This document shows positions 28,244 to 37,353 of a stretch of DNA of 64,000 nucleotides, in pieces. Source of the DNA: Herbaspirillum sp. (lineage in GTDB: Bacteria; Pseudomonadota; Gammaproteobacteria; Burkholderiales; Burkholderiaceae_D); assembly GCF_017744395.1 (NCBI RefSeq), contig NZ_JAGIBI010000006.1, forward strand, positions 62,001 to 126,000, in the 5' to 3' direction. The notes beneath the pieces were generated by a model, which worked only from the letters and a program-made list of their open reading frames with translations, searched no databases and had not been told where the DNA came from. Position 1 is the stretch's first letter, and each line of letters starts with the position of its first letter. The position numbers and the translations under genes were made by a program.

Positions 28244-29959
28244 TTATGCGCGCCGGATTTTCTTGTAGAGGGTGGGCGTCAGGACCAGCAGGCCGATGAT
28301 CACCACCATCACCAGCGAGACCGCCGCCAGCGTCGGGTTGACCTGCAGCACCATGTCGTCCCACATCTGCTTGGGCAGGGTGTTCTTCAGTCCGCCGCTG
28401 ACGAAGATGGCGATGGTCAGCTCGTCGAAGGAAATGATGAAGGCCATCTGCAGCGCCGCCGCCACGCTGCCGATCATGATCGGCAGGTGGATGGTGCGCA
28501 GGCGCGTCCAGGCCGAGGCCCCGAGGATGCGGGCGGCATCGTCCAGGCGCCAGTCGAAGCGCTTGAGCGCGGCCGCCATGGTGACCACCACGTAAGGGAT
28601 CGCCAGCACGGTATGGCCGATGGAAAGGCCGAGGTCGGTGCCCACCAGCCCCATGCGCGAGAACAGGTAGAACAGGCCGACCGCGACCACGATGCGCGGC
28701 ACGATCAGCGGCGCCAGCAGGAAGGCGAACACCGGCTTGGTCCAGCGTCCCGGCAGGCGGGTCAGGGCCAGCGCCGCGCCTACGCCCAGGGCGGTGGAGG
28801 CCAGCGCGGTGACCGCCGCCACGCCGAGCGAGCGCAGGAACGAGGCCTGCCATACCGGCGAGAACAGGAAGCTGTCGAACCAGCGCAGGCTGAAACCCTT
28901 GGGTGGGAAGCTGAGGAAGGCCGAGTCGGTGAAGGCGATCGGGAATACCACCACGATCGGCAGCGACAGCAGCGCCACCACCAGGAAGCCGTAGACCTTC
29001 AGCGCCGGCACGCGCGCCGCGGAAGGGCGCCGCAGGCCGCCGAGCACGCGGCCGATGGCGATCAGCGCGGTGTTGGACCAGGCCGCATTGGTGCTGCGCT
29101 TGAGCGCCGTGCGCGTCTCGCCGCTCAGCGAGGACAGGCCGACCAGCTTGTCGTAGAGCATGAACACCGCGATGGCCGACACCAGCAAGACCGTCGACAA
29201 GGCCGCCGCGTACGGCAGGTTGAACAATTCGTTGATGGCCTGGATCACCATCTGCGCCACCATGGTTTCACGCGGCGTGCCCAGCAGCGAGGGCAGGATG
29301 AAGAAGCCCAGGCTGGTGATGAAGACCAGCAGGCCGGCCGCCGCCACGCCAGGCCCCGCCATCGGCAGGAACACCGAGAAGAACGACACCGAACGGTTGG
29401 CGCCCAGCGTCTCGGCCGCCTGCATCAGCTGCGCGTTGACGCCGCGCATGATGGGCAGCATGTTGATCACCGCCAGCGGCAGCATCGCATGCACCATGCC
29501 GACCATCACGCCCAGCAGCGACGGTGACAGCGCCTGCGGATCGTCCACCAGGCCCAGCGCCGAGGCCAGCGAGAGCAGCACGCCGGTCTTGGACAGCACC
29601 AGGATCCAGGCGAAGGTCTTGACCAGGTAGCTGGTCCAGAACGGCACCATGATCCACATCATCCAGCGCTCGCGCAGGCGGTCGCTCAACTGGCTCAGGA
29701 AGTAGGCCACCGGGAACCCGAGCAGCACCGAAAACAGCGCCGTCATGCCGGAAATGGCGAAGGTGGTCCATAACACCTTGAGGAACACGGTGTCGCTGCC
29801 GAGCCGGCGGAACTGCTCGGTGGTGAACTGGCCGTCGGCGTTGAGCACGCCGGTCTGCAGGATCTCCACCACCGGCACGCAGAAGAATGCGGCCAGGAAC
29901 AGCAGGCAGGGCAGGGCCGGCCCCAGGGCGCGCAAGTTTTTGACGAGGGAAGCATTCAT
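28244..29959 (-). CDS. Fused two-domain ABC permease (PotB-PotC type)
   Basis: 571 residues holding two complete permease halves. Each has its own EAA loop for contact with the ATPase: QAAETLGANRSVSFFSVFLP near residues 180-199 and DAARILGASAWTRLRTIHLP near 473-492. In the polyamine-type (Pot) family these halves are normally separate proteins. The continuous reading frame and lack of an internal ribosome site argue for a real fusion. GGAG precedes the start, and the ATPase gene ends 12 bp upstream. Confidence 0.9.
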   Translation of the reverse strand: MNASLVKNLRALGPALPCLLFLAAFFCVPVVEILQTGVLNADGQFTTEQFRRLGSDTVFLKVLWTTFAISGMTALFSVLLGFPVAYFLSQLSDRLRERWMMWIMVPFWTSYLVKTFAWILVLSKTGVLLSLASALGLVDDPQALSPSLLGVMVGMVHAMLPLAVINMLPIMRGVNAQLMQAAETLGANRSVSFFSVFLPMAGPGVAAAGLLVFITSLGFFILPSLLGTPRETMVAQMVIQAINELFNLPYAAALSTVLLVSAIAVFMLYDKLVGLSSLSGETRTALKRSTNAAWSNTALIAIGRVLGGLRRPSAARVPALKVYGFLVVALLSLPIVVVFPIAFTDSAFLSFPPKGFSLRWFDSFLFSPVWQASFLRSLGVAAVTALASTALGVGAALALTRLPGRWTKPVFAFLLAPLIVPRIVVAVGLFYLFSRMGLVGTDLGLSIGHTVLAIPYVVVTMAAALKRFDWRLDDAARILGASAWTRLRTIHLPIMIGSVAAALQMAFIISFDELTIAIFVSGGLKNTLPKQMWDDMVLQVNPTLAAVSLVMVVIIGLLVLTPTLYKKIRRA

Positions 29960-29971
29960 GGCCGGCTCCGC

Positions 29972-31018
29972 TTAAACGTGTACCACGGCGGTGTGCCCGG
30001 CATTCCAGCGCAGGCCGACGACGTCGCCGACCGCCGGCGCATCGCGTCGTCCGCAACGCAGCAGGAAGGGCTCGTCGCCGCCGATGTCGACCAGCACCCG
30101 ATAGTCGGAGCCGGCGAACACGACTTCGGTCACGGCGCCCTTGAGGTAGGCGTCGTCCGGGCTGCACAGCGAAGCCTGTTCGGGGCGCACCACCAGCGCC
30201 ACCTCGCCGGCCTTGGCATCGGAACGCAAGGGCAGGGCATAGCGCGCATGCTGCAAGGTGGCCGAACCGTCCATCTCGCGCCGCGCTGTGCCCGGCAGCA
30301 GGTTGGAATAACCGATGAATTGCGCCGAGAAAGCGCTGCTCGGCCGGTCGTACAAATCCTCCGGTGTGCCGAGCTGTTCGATCCTGGAATTGTTCATCAG
30401 GCAGATGCGGTCGGACAGGTTGAGCGCTTCTTCCTGGTCGTGCGTGACGTAGATGAAGGTGGCGCCCAGTTCCTTGTGCAGCTTGCGGATTTCCGACTGC
30501 ATGTGTTCGCGCAGTTTCTTGTCCAGCGCGCCCAGCGGTTCGTCCAGCAGGATCACCGAGGGTTTGTAGACGAAGCAGCGCGCCAGCGCGATGCGCTGCT
30601 GCTGGCCGCCGGAGAGTTCGCGCGGCAGGCGGTGGGCGTAGGCGCCCATCTGCACCATCTCCAGCGCATCCTTGACGGCGGCGGCGATGGCGGGCTTGTC
30701 CATCTTGCGCATGCGCAGCGGGTAGGCGATGTTTTCCCATACCGACAGGTGCGGAAACAGCGCGTAGCTCTGGAACACCATGCCGATGCCGCGCTCGCCG
30801 GCCGCCGTGCGGGTGGCTTCCTTGCCGCTGATGAAAAGCTGGCCGCCGCTGGGTTCGACCAGGCCGGCGATGATCTGCAGCAGCGTGGTCTTGCCCGAGC
30901 CGGAAGGGCCGAGCAGGGTCAGGAATTCGCCGTCCTGCACCTCCAGGTCGGTGGGGGACAGTGCGGTGACGCTGTCATATTGTTTGCTGATGCCTACGGT
31001 GTGCAGTCGTGCGGTCAT
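29972..31018 (-). CDS. ABC importer ATPase, PotA type
   Basis: Drives the importer encoded by the neighbouring permease and binding protein. Walker A GPSGSGKTT (near residue 38), signature LSGGQQQRIALAR, Walker B VILLDEP and the switch VTHDQEEALNLSD are all present, and a TOBE domain fills the C-terminal 100 residues. I chose the ATG at 31018 (348 residues) with CAGG upstream; a TTG at 31027 is the only earlier choice. Confidence 0.93.
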   Translation of the reverse strand: MTARLHTVGISKQYDSVTALSPTDLEVQDGEFLTLLGPSGSGKTTLLQIIAGLVEPSGGQLFISGKEATRTAAGERGIGMVFQSYALFPHLSVWENIAYPLRMRKMDKPAIAAAVKDALEMVQMGAYAHRLPRELSGGQQQRIALARCFVYKPSVILLDEPLGALDKKLREHMQSEIRKLHKELGATFIYVTHDQEEALNLSDRICLMNNSRIEQLGTPEDLYDRPSSAFSAQFIGYSNLLPGTARREMDGSATLQHARYALPLRSDAKAGEVALVVRPEQASLCSPDDAYLKGAVTEVVFAGSDYRVLVDIGGDEPFLLRCGRRDAPAVGDVVGLRWNAGHTAVVHV

Positions 31019-31039
31019 GGTATTCAACCTGAATCATGG

Positions 31040-31067
31040 GCCGGCCCGCGGGATGAGCGGGGCCGGC
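31040..31067 (-). other. Stem-loop between binding protein and ATPase genes
   Basis: Ten-pair GC stem (GCCGGCCCGC / GCGGGGCCGGC, one bulge) with no T run. It lies 90 bases after the binding-protein stop codon, where such hairpins often stabilise the abundant upstream message or weaken read-through. Confidence 0.5.
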
Positions 31068-31158
31068 GCGGCGCATGCGGGATGCGCCGCGGTCAATGGA
31101 ACAAAGTGGATAGTGCGCAGCCGCCCCGGATGCGGCCGCGCGTCAAAGCATCAGGGCA

Positions 31159-32217
31159 TCAGCCCAGCAGCCAGGCGTTGAAGCGGTCCGAGACCGACAG
31201 CCGGTTCTTGTGCCACCACGGGCCGTCGGGCGCGCGCATCTGGCTGACGTTGGCCGGCGCCGTGGGCAGGATGGCGGCGCGCTGCGGCGGGATGTTCTTG
31301 TACGCCTCCAGCGCGGTCGGGCCGTAGGCCAGGGTGTCGGTGAAGGCGCTTTGCAGCTTGGCGTCGGCGCAGAACTTGACGAACTCCTTGGCCATCGCCG
31401 CCTTGGGATTGCCCTTGGGCACGCCCCAGCCTTCCACCGAATACAGGCCCTGGTTCCAGTTGATGGCCACCGGCGCGCCGCCCTCGATGGCGGTTTGCGC
31501 GCGCGCGTTCCAGGTCGAGATCATGTCGACTTCGCCGGACTGGATCAGCTGCATCGCCTGCGCGCCGCTGGTCCACCAGACCGAGACGTGCTTCTTGATG
31601 CGGTCCAGGCTCTTGAAGGCGCGGTCGAGGTCGAGCGGATAGAGCTTCTCCATCGGCACGCCGTCGGCCATCAGCGCCTGTTCCAGCGTGTCGATGGCGT
31701 TGCGGCGCAGCGAGCGGCGGCCCGGGAATTTCTCCACGTTCCAGAAATCGGCCCAGGTCTTGGGCGCGTTCTTGGCGTACTTGTCGGTGCGGTAGGCGAG
31801 GATGGTGGCGTACACGTCCACGCCGACGAAGTTGGGCGTGATGGCGCCGGCCAGCATGTTCTTGAAATCGGTCGGAACCAGGCCCAGCGGTTCCAGCAAG
31901 CCTCCTTCTTCCAGGATGGGGATGTCTTGCTGCAGGGTCAGCGTGGTCACGTCCCAGACGAAGTTCTTGGTCTTGACCATGGCGGTCAGTTGCGCCACCG
32001 GCTGCGCCTCGCGCGCGACGTTGACGACCTTGATGCCGGTCGCCTTCTCGAACGGATCGTAGAAGGCCTTGCGGTAGGCCGCGGTGTAGGGGCCGCCCGG
32101 ATCGGCCACCACCAGTTGCTTGCTTTGCGCGATCACCGTCGGCGCCATCGCCGCCAGTGCCGCGCCGCCTGCCGCCTTGAGAACGCCGCGGCGCTTGTCG
32201 TTGACTTGCTGTGTCAT
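31159..32217 (-). CDS. Extracellular solute-binding protein, Pot/Fut type, probable Tat export
   Basis: 352 residues. The N terminus has a twin-arginine pattern (KRRGVLKAAGGAALAA), which suggests export in folded form by Tat. The mature part resembles spermidine/putrescine-type family 1 binding proteins (SGEVDMISTWNARAQTAIEG). GGGAGC precedes the start. Together with the fused permease and ATPase it forms a complete importer. The CoA ligase and hydratase in the same operon suggest that the ligand is an organic acid rather than a polyamine. Confidence 0.88.
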   Translation of the reverse strand: MTQQVNDKRRGVLKAAGGAALAAMAPTVIAQSKQLVVADPGGPYTAAYRKAFYDPFEKATGIKVVNVAREAQPVAQLTAMVKTKNFVWDVTTLTLQQDIPILEEGGLLEPLGLVPTDFKNMLAGAITPNFVGVDVYATILAYRTDKYAKNAPKTWADFWNVEKFPGRRSLRRNAIDTLEQALMADGVPMEKLYPLDLDRAFKSLDRIKKHVSVWWTSGAQAMQLIQSGEVDMISTWNARAQTAIEGGAPVAINWNQGLYSVEGWGVPKGNPKAAMAKEFVKFCADAKLQSAFTDTLAYGPTALEAYKNIPPQRAAILPTAPANVSQMRAPDGPWWHKNRLSVSDRFNAWLLG

Positions 32218-32293
32218 ACCATGCTCCCTGTTGAATTGTTGATCCCAGACATCCTTGCGCTGCGACTGCCGGCGCCGATCCCCGCACCGCCGT

Positions 32294-33067
32294 TTATTTG
32301 GCGATGTCGCGGCCGCGCTTCCTGAAGAACTCTTCCATCATGCGCGCCGGTTCGCCGGTGGCGTAGGCTTCTTTCTGGATGCGGCGGCCGGCGGCGATGG
32401 CGTCGACGAAACCGGGTTCGGTGATTTCGCAGAAGCGCTGCTTGTCCAGGCGCATCGCCACCGGCGGCTTGGCCGCCAGTTCGCGAGCGATCTCCAGCGC
32501 CTTGGGCATGACCTGGTCGGCTGCCACCAGGTGGTGGATCAGCCCCAGGCCATGCGCTTCTTCCGCGCTCATCATGCGGCCGGTCAGCGTCAGTTCGATG
32601 GTGCGCGACAGGCCCAGCATCTGCTTCATGATCCAGGGGCCGGTGACGCTGGGAATGCCGGAATTGATCTCAGGCTGGCCCATGCGCGAGCCGCTGTGGC
32701 CGACGCGGATGTCGGTCAGCAGGGCGACCTGGAAGGCCGAACCGGCGGCGGTGCCGTTCAAGGCCGCGATCAGCGGCTTTTGCAGCGTGCGGATGGTGCG
32801 GTAGTAGTTTTCCCACTCGGTCATCCACTCATCGGCGCGCGCCACGTCGAAGCCGTGCGCCTCTTCCAGGTCCTGCCCCGCGCAGAAGGCGCGGTCGCCG
32901 GCCCCGGTCAGCACGATGGCGCCGACGGCGGCATCCGCGTTGTACTTCTTCAGCGCCGCGATGATTTCATTGCGCATCTCGGTGTTCCACGCATTGAGCT
33001 TCTCAGGGCGGTTGAGGGTGATGACGGCGACATTGCCATCGACGGCGGTCTTGATGAACTTTTCCAT
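32294..33067 (-). CDS. Enoyl-CoA hydratase/isomerase family protein
   Basis: Crotonase-fold enzyme of 257 residues, which adds water to, or isomerises, an unsaturated CoA ester. The oxyanion-hole segments are AFCAGQDLEEAHG and ALNGTAAGSAFQVALLTDIR, and a carboxylate candidate lies in GQPEINSGIPS. AGGAA precedes the ATG. It is the first gene of the operon, downstream of a promoter whose -10 box is covered by an 18-bp palindrome. Confidence 0.9.
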   Translation of the reverse strand: MEKFIKTAVDGNVAVITLNRPEKLNAWNTEMRNEIIAALKKYNADAAVGAIVLTGAGDRAFCAGQDLEEAHGFDVARADEWMTEWENYYRTIRTLQKPLIAALNGTAAGSAFQVALLTDIRVGHSGSRMGQPEINSGIPSVTGPWIMKQMLGLSRTIELTLTGRMMSAEEAHGLGLIHHLVAADQVMPKALEIARELAAKPPVAMRLDKQRFCEITEPGFVDAIAAGRRIQKEAYATGEPARMMEEFFRKRGRDIAK

Positions 33068-33364
33068 AATTATTCCTATATAATAACTAATGTTTTATAG
33101 CGCTATAAAATGTTACAGCAACAAATGTGCCTGTCTATATGCGCTGCAAAATGTAGGAAATGCGTCGGGAAACGGCGTTTTTGCGCCCGGTTTTGGGGAT
33201 TATTTGATGGGGTGCACAAATGAAATGCGCGGGCGCGCCATGCCGGAACGGCCGGAATTGTTGGCGACGGGAAAGTTTTGGGCGGAAATGCTTGTCCTGC
33301 GGCTGCCGGTTTTCCGTACCGGCAGGAGGGGCGGTGCTCCGATGGTTGGAGCCGGGTCAGCGGA
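33068..33364. other. 297-bp gap with operon promoter
   Basis: Holds the promoter and palindrome at 33093-33121. The remainder shows no gene on either strand. Confidence 0.5.
33093..33121 (-). promoter_or_regulatory. Promoter with overlapping 18-bp palindromic operator
   Basis: Perfect palindrome TTTTATAGC/GCTATAAAA at 33093-33110. On the minus strand a -35 box TTGCTG (33121-33116) and a -10 box TATAAA (33099-33094) are spaced by 16 bases, and the palindrome covers the -10 box and much of the spacer. This is the layout of a repressor site for the operon that begins at 33067. Confidence 0.6.
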
Positions 33365-34333
33365 TCAACGGCGGGCTATTGGGCTTGAATCCGCATCCTG
33401 CGATGTTTCCTTGGCCTGCGCGATCAGCCATTCCCTGAAGCGGCGGACCGGGACATCCTCGTAACGCTCGGCGGGCGTCAGCAAATAGTATTGGCCGGAA
33501 CTCGGCGTCGGGCCGTCGAACAGGCGGCGCAACCGGTGTTCGGGGTCGAAGCTGTCGGCCAGCACCGATGGAACCAGCGCGATACCTTCGCCATGCATCG
33601 CCGCCTGCAATGCCATCGCGTACTGGCTGCATTCGATGGATTCTTGCCTGGCGCCGATGCGGCCGCCATGCTCGTGCAGCCAGGTGGCCCATGCATCCGG
33701 ACGTATCGCGGTGTGAATCAGGCAATGCTGTTTCAGATCGGCGATCGCCAGGATCGGATGGCGCCGCCACAAACGGGCGTGGCACAGCGCCACCAGGGCA
33801 TCGGGAAAGAGCGCATCGGCATGGACGCCATGCCAGTCGACAGCCATGCGATTGGCCAATGGCAGACCCTTGGCGCGCGCGCCGGGCAAGGCGCCGACCT
33901 GGATCGCCATGTCGATCTGCGAGCGGCGGAAATCGGCCGCGCCGGTGGAAACCACGATACGCACATCGATATCTTTGTTTTCGCGCCAGAAGGAATCGAG
34001 CCTCGGCATCAGCCACAGCGCGGCCACGCCGGGCAGTACCGCGACAGACAGACGGCTTTGCTTTTTGCGGCCATTCAAGCGGCTGCCCGCATCGCAGATT
34101 TTTTCGAACGCCTGCCGCACTTCCCGATAGTAGGACTCCCCCTGCGGCGTCAGTTCGATGCGCCGGGTGAGGCGGACGAACAGCTTGTGCTGCAAGTGCT
34201 CTTCCAGGATGCGCACCTGCCGGCTGACCGCGCTCTGGGTGACGTGCAGCTCGTTTGCCGCGGCCGTGAAAGAAAGCAGGCGCGCGGTCGCTTCGAAGGC
34301 GCGCAACGCTGTCAAGGGAGGAAGCTTTTTCAT
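33365..34333 (-). CDS. LysR-family regulator, GcvA-like
   Basis: 322 residues. The N-terminal helix-turn-helix (LPPLTALRAFEATARLLSFT, ELHVTQSAVSRQVRILEE) is of the GcvA type, followed by a substrate-binding domain. It is divergent from the aspartate-dehydrogenase-like gene at 34480, with 146 bp between the starts. That is the classic position of a LysR regulator and its target. Confidence 0.93.
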   Translation of the reverse strand: MKKLPPLTALRAFEATARLLSFTAAANELHVTQSAVSRQVRILEEHLQHKLFVRLTRRIELTPQGESYYREVRQAFEKICDAGSRLNGRKKQSRLSVAVLPGVAALWLMPRLDSFWRENKDIDVRIVVSTGAADFRRSQIDMAIQVGALPGARAKGLPLANRMAVDWHGVHADALFPDALVALCHARLWRRHPILAIADLKQHCLIHTAIRPDAWATWLHEHGGRIGARQESIECSQYAMALQAAMHGEGIALVPSVLADSFDPEHRLRRLFDGPTPSSGQYYLLTPAERYEDVPVRRFREWLIAQAKETSQDADSSPIARR

Positions 34334-34479
34334 CTTCTGGATGGAGGAGGCGCCGTATCAGGTGGAATGTGGCCGCTGCGCATGCATGACAATAATGAAT
34401 GCATGGCGCTATTCTAATCATTTGTCATCCCCATGGGCGCTTGTCTACGATGGGCGTATCGATACTACGGGGAACAGAC

Positions 34480-35280
34480 ATGGGAACAATCGCAATCGCA
34501 GGCTTGGGCGCCATCGGCCATGCCGTGACCAAAGGCATCGGGCAAGGGATCGGAGGACTGCGGCTGGCGGCGGTGTCTGTACGCGACCCGGCGGCATCGC
34601 GAAGCCGCCTGGAGGATCTGGAGCAGGTGCCGCAACTGGTGCCCCTGCAGCATATCGGCGAATACGCCGATATCGTGGTCGAATGCGCCGGAGCGGAAGT
34701 GCTGCGCCGGATCGCTCCCTCGGTGCTGCGCTCCGGAAAGCAACTGGTGGTATTGAGTACGGGCGCTTTGCTGACATCTCCCGAGCTGCTTGCGCTCACA
34801 CAGGAATATCGCAGCCAGATCCACATCCCGAGCGGCGCGATCGGCGGTCTCGATGCGGTCGCTGCCATGGCGGAAGGGGAAGTCCGGTCAGCCAAGCTGG
34901 TGACGAGAAAGCCGCCGTCGGCGCTGCGCGGTGTTTCCTGGCTGGCCGAACGGGGTATCGATCCTGATCTCGTGCGGCAGCCGCTGCTGGTGTTTTCCGG
35001 TTCGGCGCATGAGGCCGTCCGCCATTTTCCGGCCAACCTGAACATCGCGGCGGCGTTATCGCTGGCGGGCATCGGCCCCCGGCGCACCATGGTGGAGCTG
35101 TGGCTGGATCCCGCCATACGCAGCAACTGCCATACGGTCGAGGTCGACGCCGACAGCGGAACGATGCGCTTCTCCATCGAGGCCACGCCTTCCGCGAATC
35201 CCGGAACATCGCGCCTGGCTGCGCAGTCGGTGCTTTCCTTGCTGCGCAGGATGGGTGGATCGATGATCGGCAATGCATAA
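34480..35280 (+). CDS. L-aspartate dehydrogenase-like protein
   Basis: Predicted NAD(P)-dependent oxidoreductase of the NadX family, which makes iminoaspartate or oxaloacetate plus ammonia from aspartate. The Rossmann motif GLGAIGHAV is at the N terminus, and the family signature HIPSGAIGGLDAV is near residue 115. GGGGAA before the ATG at 34480 fixes the start; the frame is open from 34399. No other NAD-synthesis gene is beside it, and a LysR gene is divergent, so a role in aspartate or related amino-acid catabolism is as likely as NAD synthesis. Confidence 0.85.
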   Translation: MGTIAIAGLGAIGHAVTKGIGQGIGGLRLAAVSVRDPAASRSRLEDLEQVPQLVPLQHIGEYADIVVECAGAEVLRRIAPSVLRSGKQLVVLSTGALLTSPELLALTQEYRSQIHIPSGAIGGLDAVAAMAEGEVRSAKLVTRKPPSALRGVSWLAERGIDPDLVRQPLLVFSGSAHEAVRHFPANLNIAAALSLAGIGPRRTMVELWLDPAIRSNCHTVEVDADSGTMRFSIEATPSANPGTSRLAAQSVLSLLRRMGGSMIGNA

Positions 35281-35368
35281 GGAAAAAGCACACCATGCGC
35301 TTTTACGCCGTGGCACAAGGCGTATGGCGCATGGCATGCTTTGACGGTATGCGGGAAATGCGGCGCCG

Positions 35369-36001
35369 TTAATTGTTCTTGGCGCCCTGTGCGATCGAGA
35401 AACTTGTGATCAGGTTGCGGTAGTCGGGGATATGGCTGGAGAACAGGGCGGCCAGGCCATCCACGTCATTGCGCCAGTCGCGATGCAGCTCGCAGGCAAC
35501 GCCGAACCAGGTCATCAACTGGGCGCCGGCTTCAGTCATGCGATTCCAGGCGGAATGGCGCGTGATCTCGTTGAATGTCCCCGACGCATCCGTTACTACG
35601 AATACTTCGTAGCCTTCCTCAATGGCGGCCAGCGCCGGGAATGCCACGCATACTTCCGTGACCACGCCGGCGATGATCAATTGCTTCTTGCCGGTGGCCT
35701 TGACCGCCTTGACGAAGTCCTCGTTGTCCCAGGCGTTGATCTGGCCGGGGCGCGGAATGAACGGCGCGTCCGGGAACATCTGCCTGAGTTCCGGCACGAG
35801 CGGGCCGTTGGGCCCGTTCTCAAAGCTGGTTGTCAGGACGGTCGGCAACTTGAAATACTTGGCCAGGTCGGCCAGCGCGAGCACGTTGTTCTTGAAGGTA
35901 TCGGGGCCGATGTCGCGCACCAGCGAAAGCAGGCCTGCCTGGTGGTCGACGAGAAGGACGGCGGCATTATTTTTGTCGAGACGACGATAGGGCTTGGACA
36001 T
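35369..36001 (-). CDS. Isochorismatase-like hydrolase, YcaC type
   Basis: 210-residue cysteine hydrolase-fold protein with the catalytic Asp in AVLLVDHQAG and Cys in VVTEVCVAFPAL. YcaC itself has no agreed substrate. AGGAGAT just before the ATG at 36001 fixes the start. It is divergent from a LysR gene at 36200 that probably controls it. Confidence 0.88.
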   Translation of the reverse strand: MSKPYRRLDKNNAAVLLVDHQAGLLSLVRDIGPDTFKNNVLALADLAKYFKLPTVLTTSFENGPNGPLVPELRQMFPDAPFIPRPGQINAWDNEDFVKAVKATGKKQLIIAGVVTEVCVAFPALAAIEEGYEVFVVTDASGTFNEITRHSAWNRMTEAGAQLMTWFGVACELHRDWRNDVDGLAALFSSHIPDYRNLITSFSIAQGAKNN

Positions 36002-36199
36002 ATGATCTCCTGGGGTTTGGCGTGTTTGGCCCATCGGGACGCTGGGCGGAGGATTCCCGGGAACCTGGGCAGGGTCTTGCGCCAGGTCCAGGCAGCTTTT
36101 CGTTACCATGGCTACTACAATATTTGGGCGATGATGCGTGCGCTAGCCCCCTGAAATGCATTGCTGCGTTCCGCAATAAGAACGATAAAGGGAGAGGAA

Positions 36200-37162
36200 A
36201 TGCAGGACCTCAACAATCTGTACCTATTTACCCAAGTCGTCGCCCATGGCGGTTTTTCCGCCGCGGGACGGGCGCTGGGCATGCCGAAGTCCAGGCTCAG
36301 CCGCCATATCGCCCAGCTTGAAGAGGAACTGGGCGTACGCCTGCTCCAGCGTTCCTCGCGGCGCTTCGCCGTCACGGAAATCGGACAGGAATACCTCCGG
36401 CACTGCATGGCGATGCTGGCGCAGGTGGAAGCGGCGCGGACGGCGATAGAGCGGGTCCGCTCGGAGCCGCAAGGGCTGGTCCGGGTAAGCTGCCCGACGG
36501 CGCTGCTCGATTACCAGGTGGGCGACATCATTGCGCGCTTCATGTCCGCGCATCCGCGGGTCACGGTGCAGCTCGATAGCACCAACCGCCGCGTCGACGT
36601 GATCGGCGAAGGCTACGATATCGCCATTCGCGTCCGTTTTCCGCCGCTTGAGGACACGGACCTGGTCATGAAGGTGCTGGGCGACAGTACGCAGCGCCTG
36701 GTGGCCAGCCCGGAACTGCTGGCCATGATGCCGGGGCCTTTGACGCCGCAGGACCTTTCCGGTTTGCCCAGCATCGACGAAGGACCCGCGCATCGCGAGC
36801 ATGCATGGCATTTGCAGGGGCCCGACGGCTCAAGGGTCGAGGTGCCTCATGTGCCGCGTCTGGTCAGCGACGACCGGCTGGCGCTGCGCCTGGCGGCATT
36901 GCGCGGCGTCGGCGTCGTCAAATTGCCGACGATGATGGTCTGGCACGACCTGCAGCAGGGATTGCTGGTGGACGTATTGCCGCAATGGAAGCTACAGCCG
37001 GGGATCGTTCACGCCGTGTTCCCGTCGCGCCAGGGGTTGCCGCCTGCCACCCGGCAACTGATCGACTTTCTTGCCAAGGAGTTCAAGGTACTGGCCGAAC
37101 TGGAGTCGGCCGGATGGCATGCATATTCGCCCGGCGAGGCCGGCGATTGTTCGCAGGCGTAG
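36200..37162 (+). CDS. LysR-family transcriptional regulator
   Basis: 320 residues: helix-turn-helix (LNNLYLFTQVVAHGGFSAAG, MPKSRLSRHIAQLEEELG) and a substrate-binding domain. GGGAGAGGAA precedes the ATG at 36200. It is divergent from the YcaC-like hydrolase gene, with 198 bp between the starts. Confidence 0.93.
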   Translation: MQDLNNLYLFTQVVAHGGFSAAGRALGMPKSRLSRHIAQLEEELGVRLLQRSSRRFAVTEIGQEYLRHCMAMLAQVEAARTAIERVRSEPQGLVRVSCPTALLDYQVGDIIARFMSAHPRVTVQLDSTNRRVDVIGEGYDIAIRVRFPPLEDTDLVMKVLGDSTQRLVASPELLAMMPGPLTPQDLSGLPSIDEGPAHREHAWHLQGPDGSRVEVPHVPRLVSDDRLALRLAALRGVGVVKLPTMMVWHDLQQGLLVDVLPQWKLQPGIVHAVFPSRQGLPPATRQLIDFLAKEFKVLAELESAGWHAYSPGEAGDCSQA

Positions 37163-37353
37163 GAGGGGAGGCGATCGTATTGGAAGCTGCGCGGGCGGCT
37201 GGGGTGTGCGTATGTTTAAGTTGAAATGGAAACCCCCTCGCTTTGCAACGGTATTGCAGGATCGCCTATCTGGAACCGCCTTATCTATCGAATTGAAAAA
37301 TACTCCGGCTGTTAATATGCCTCGTTAAATAATGACGTAGGTATAAAACGGCA

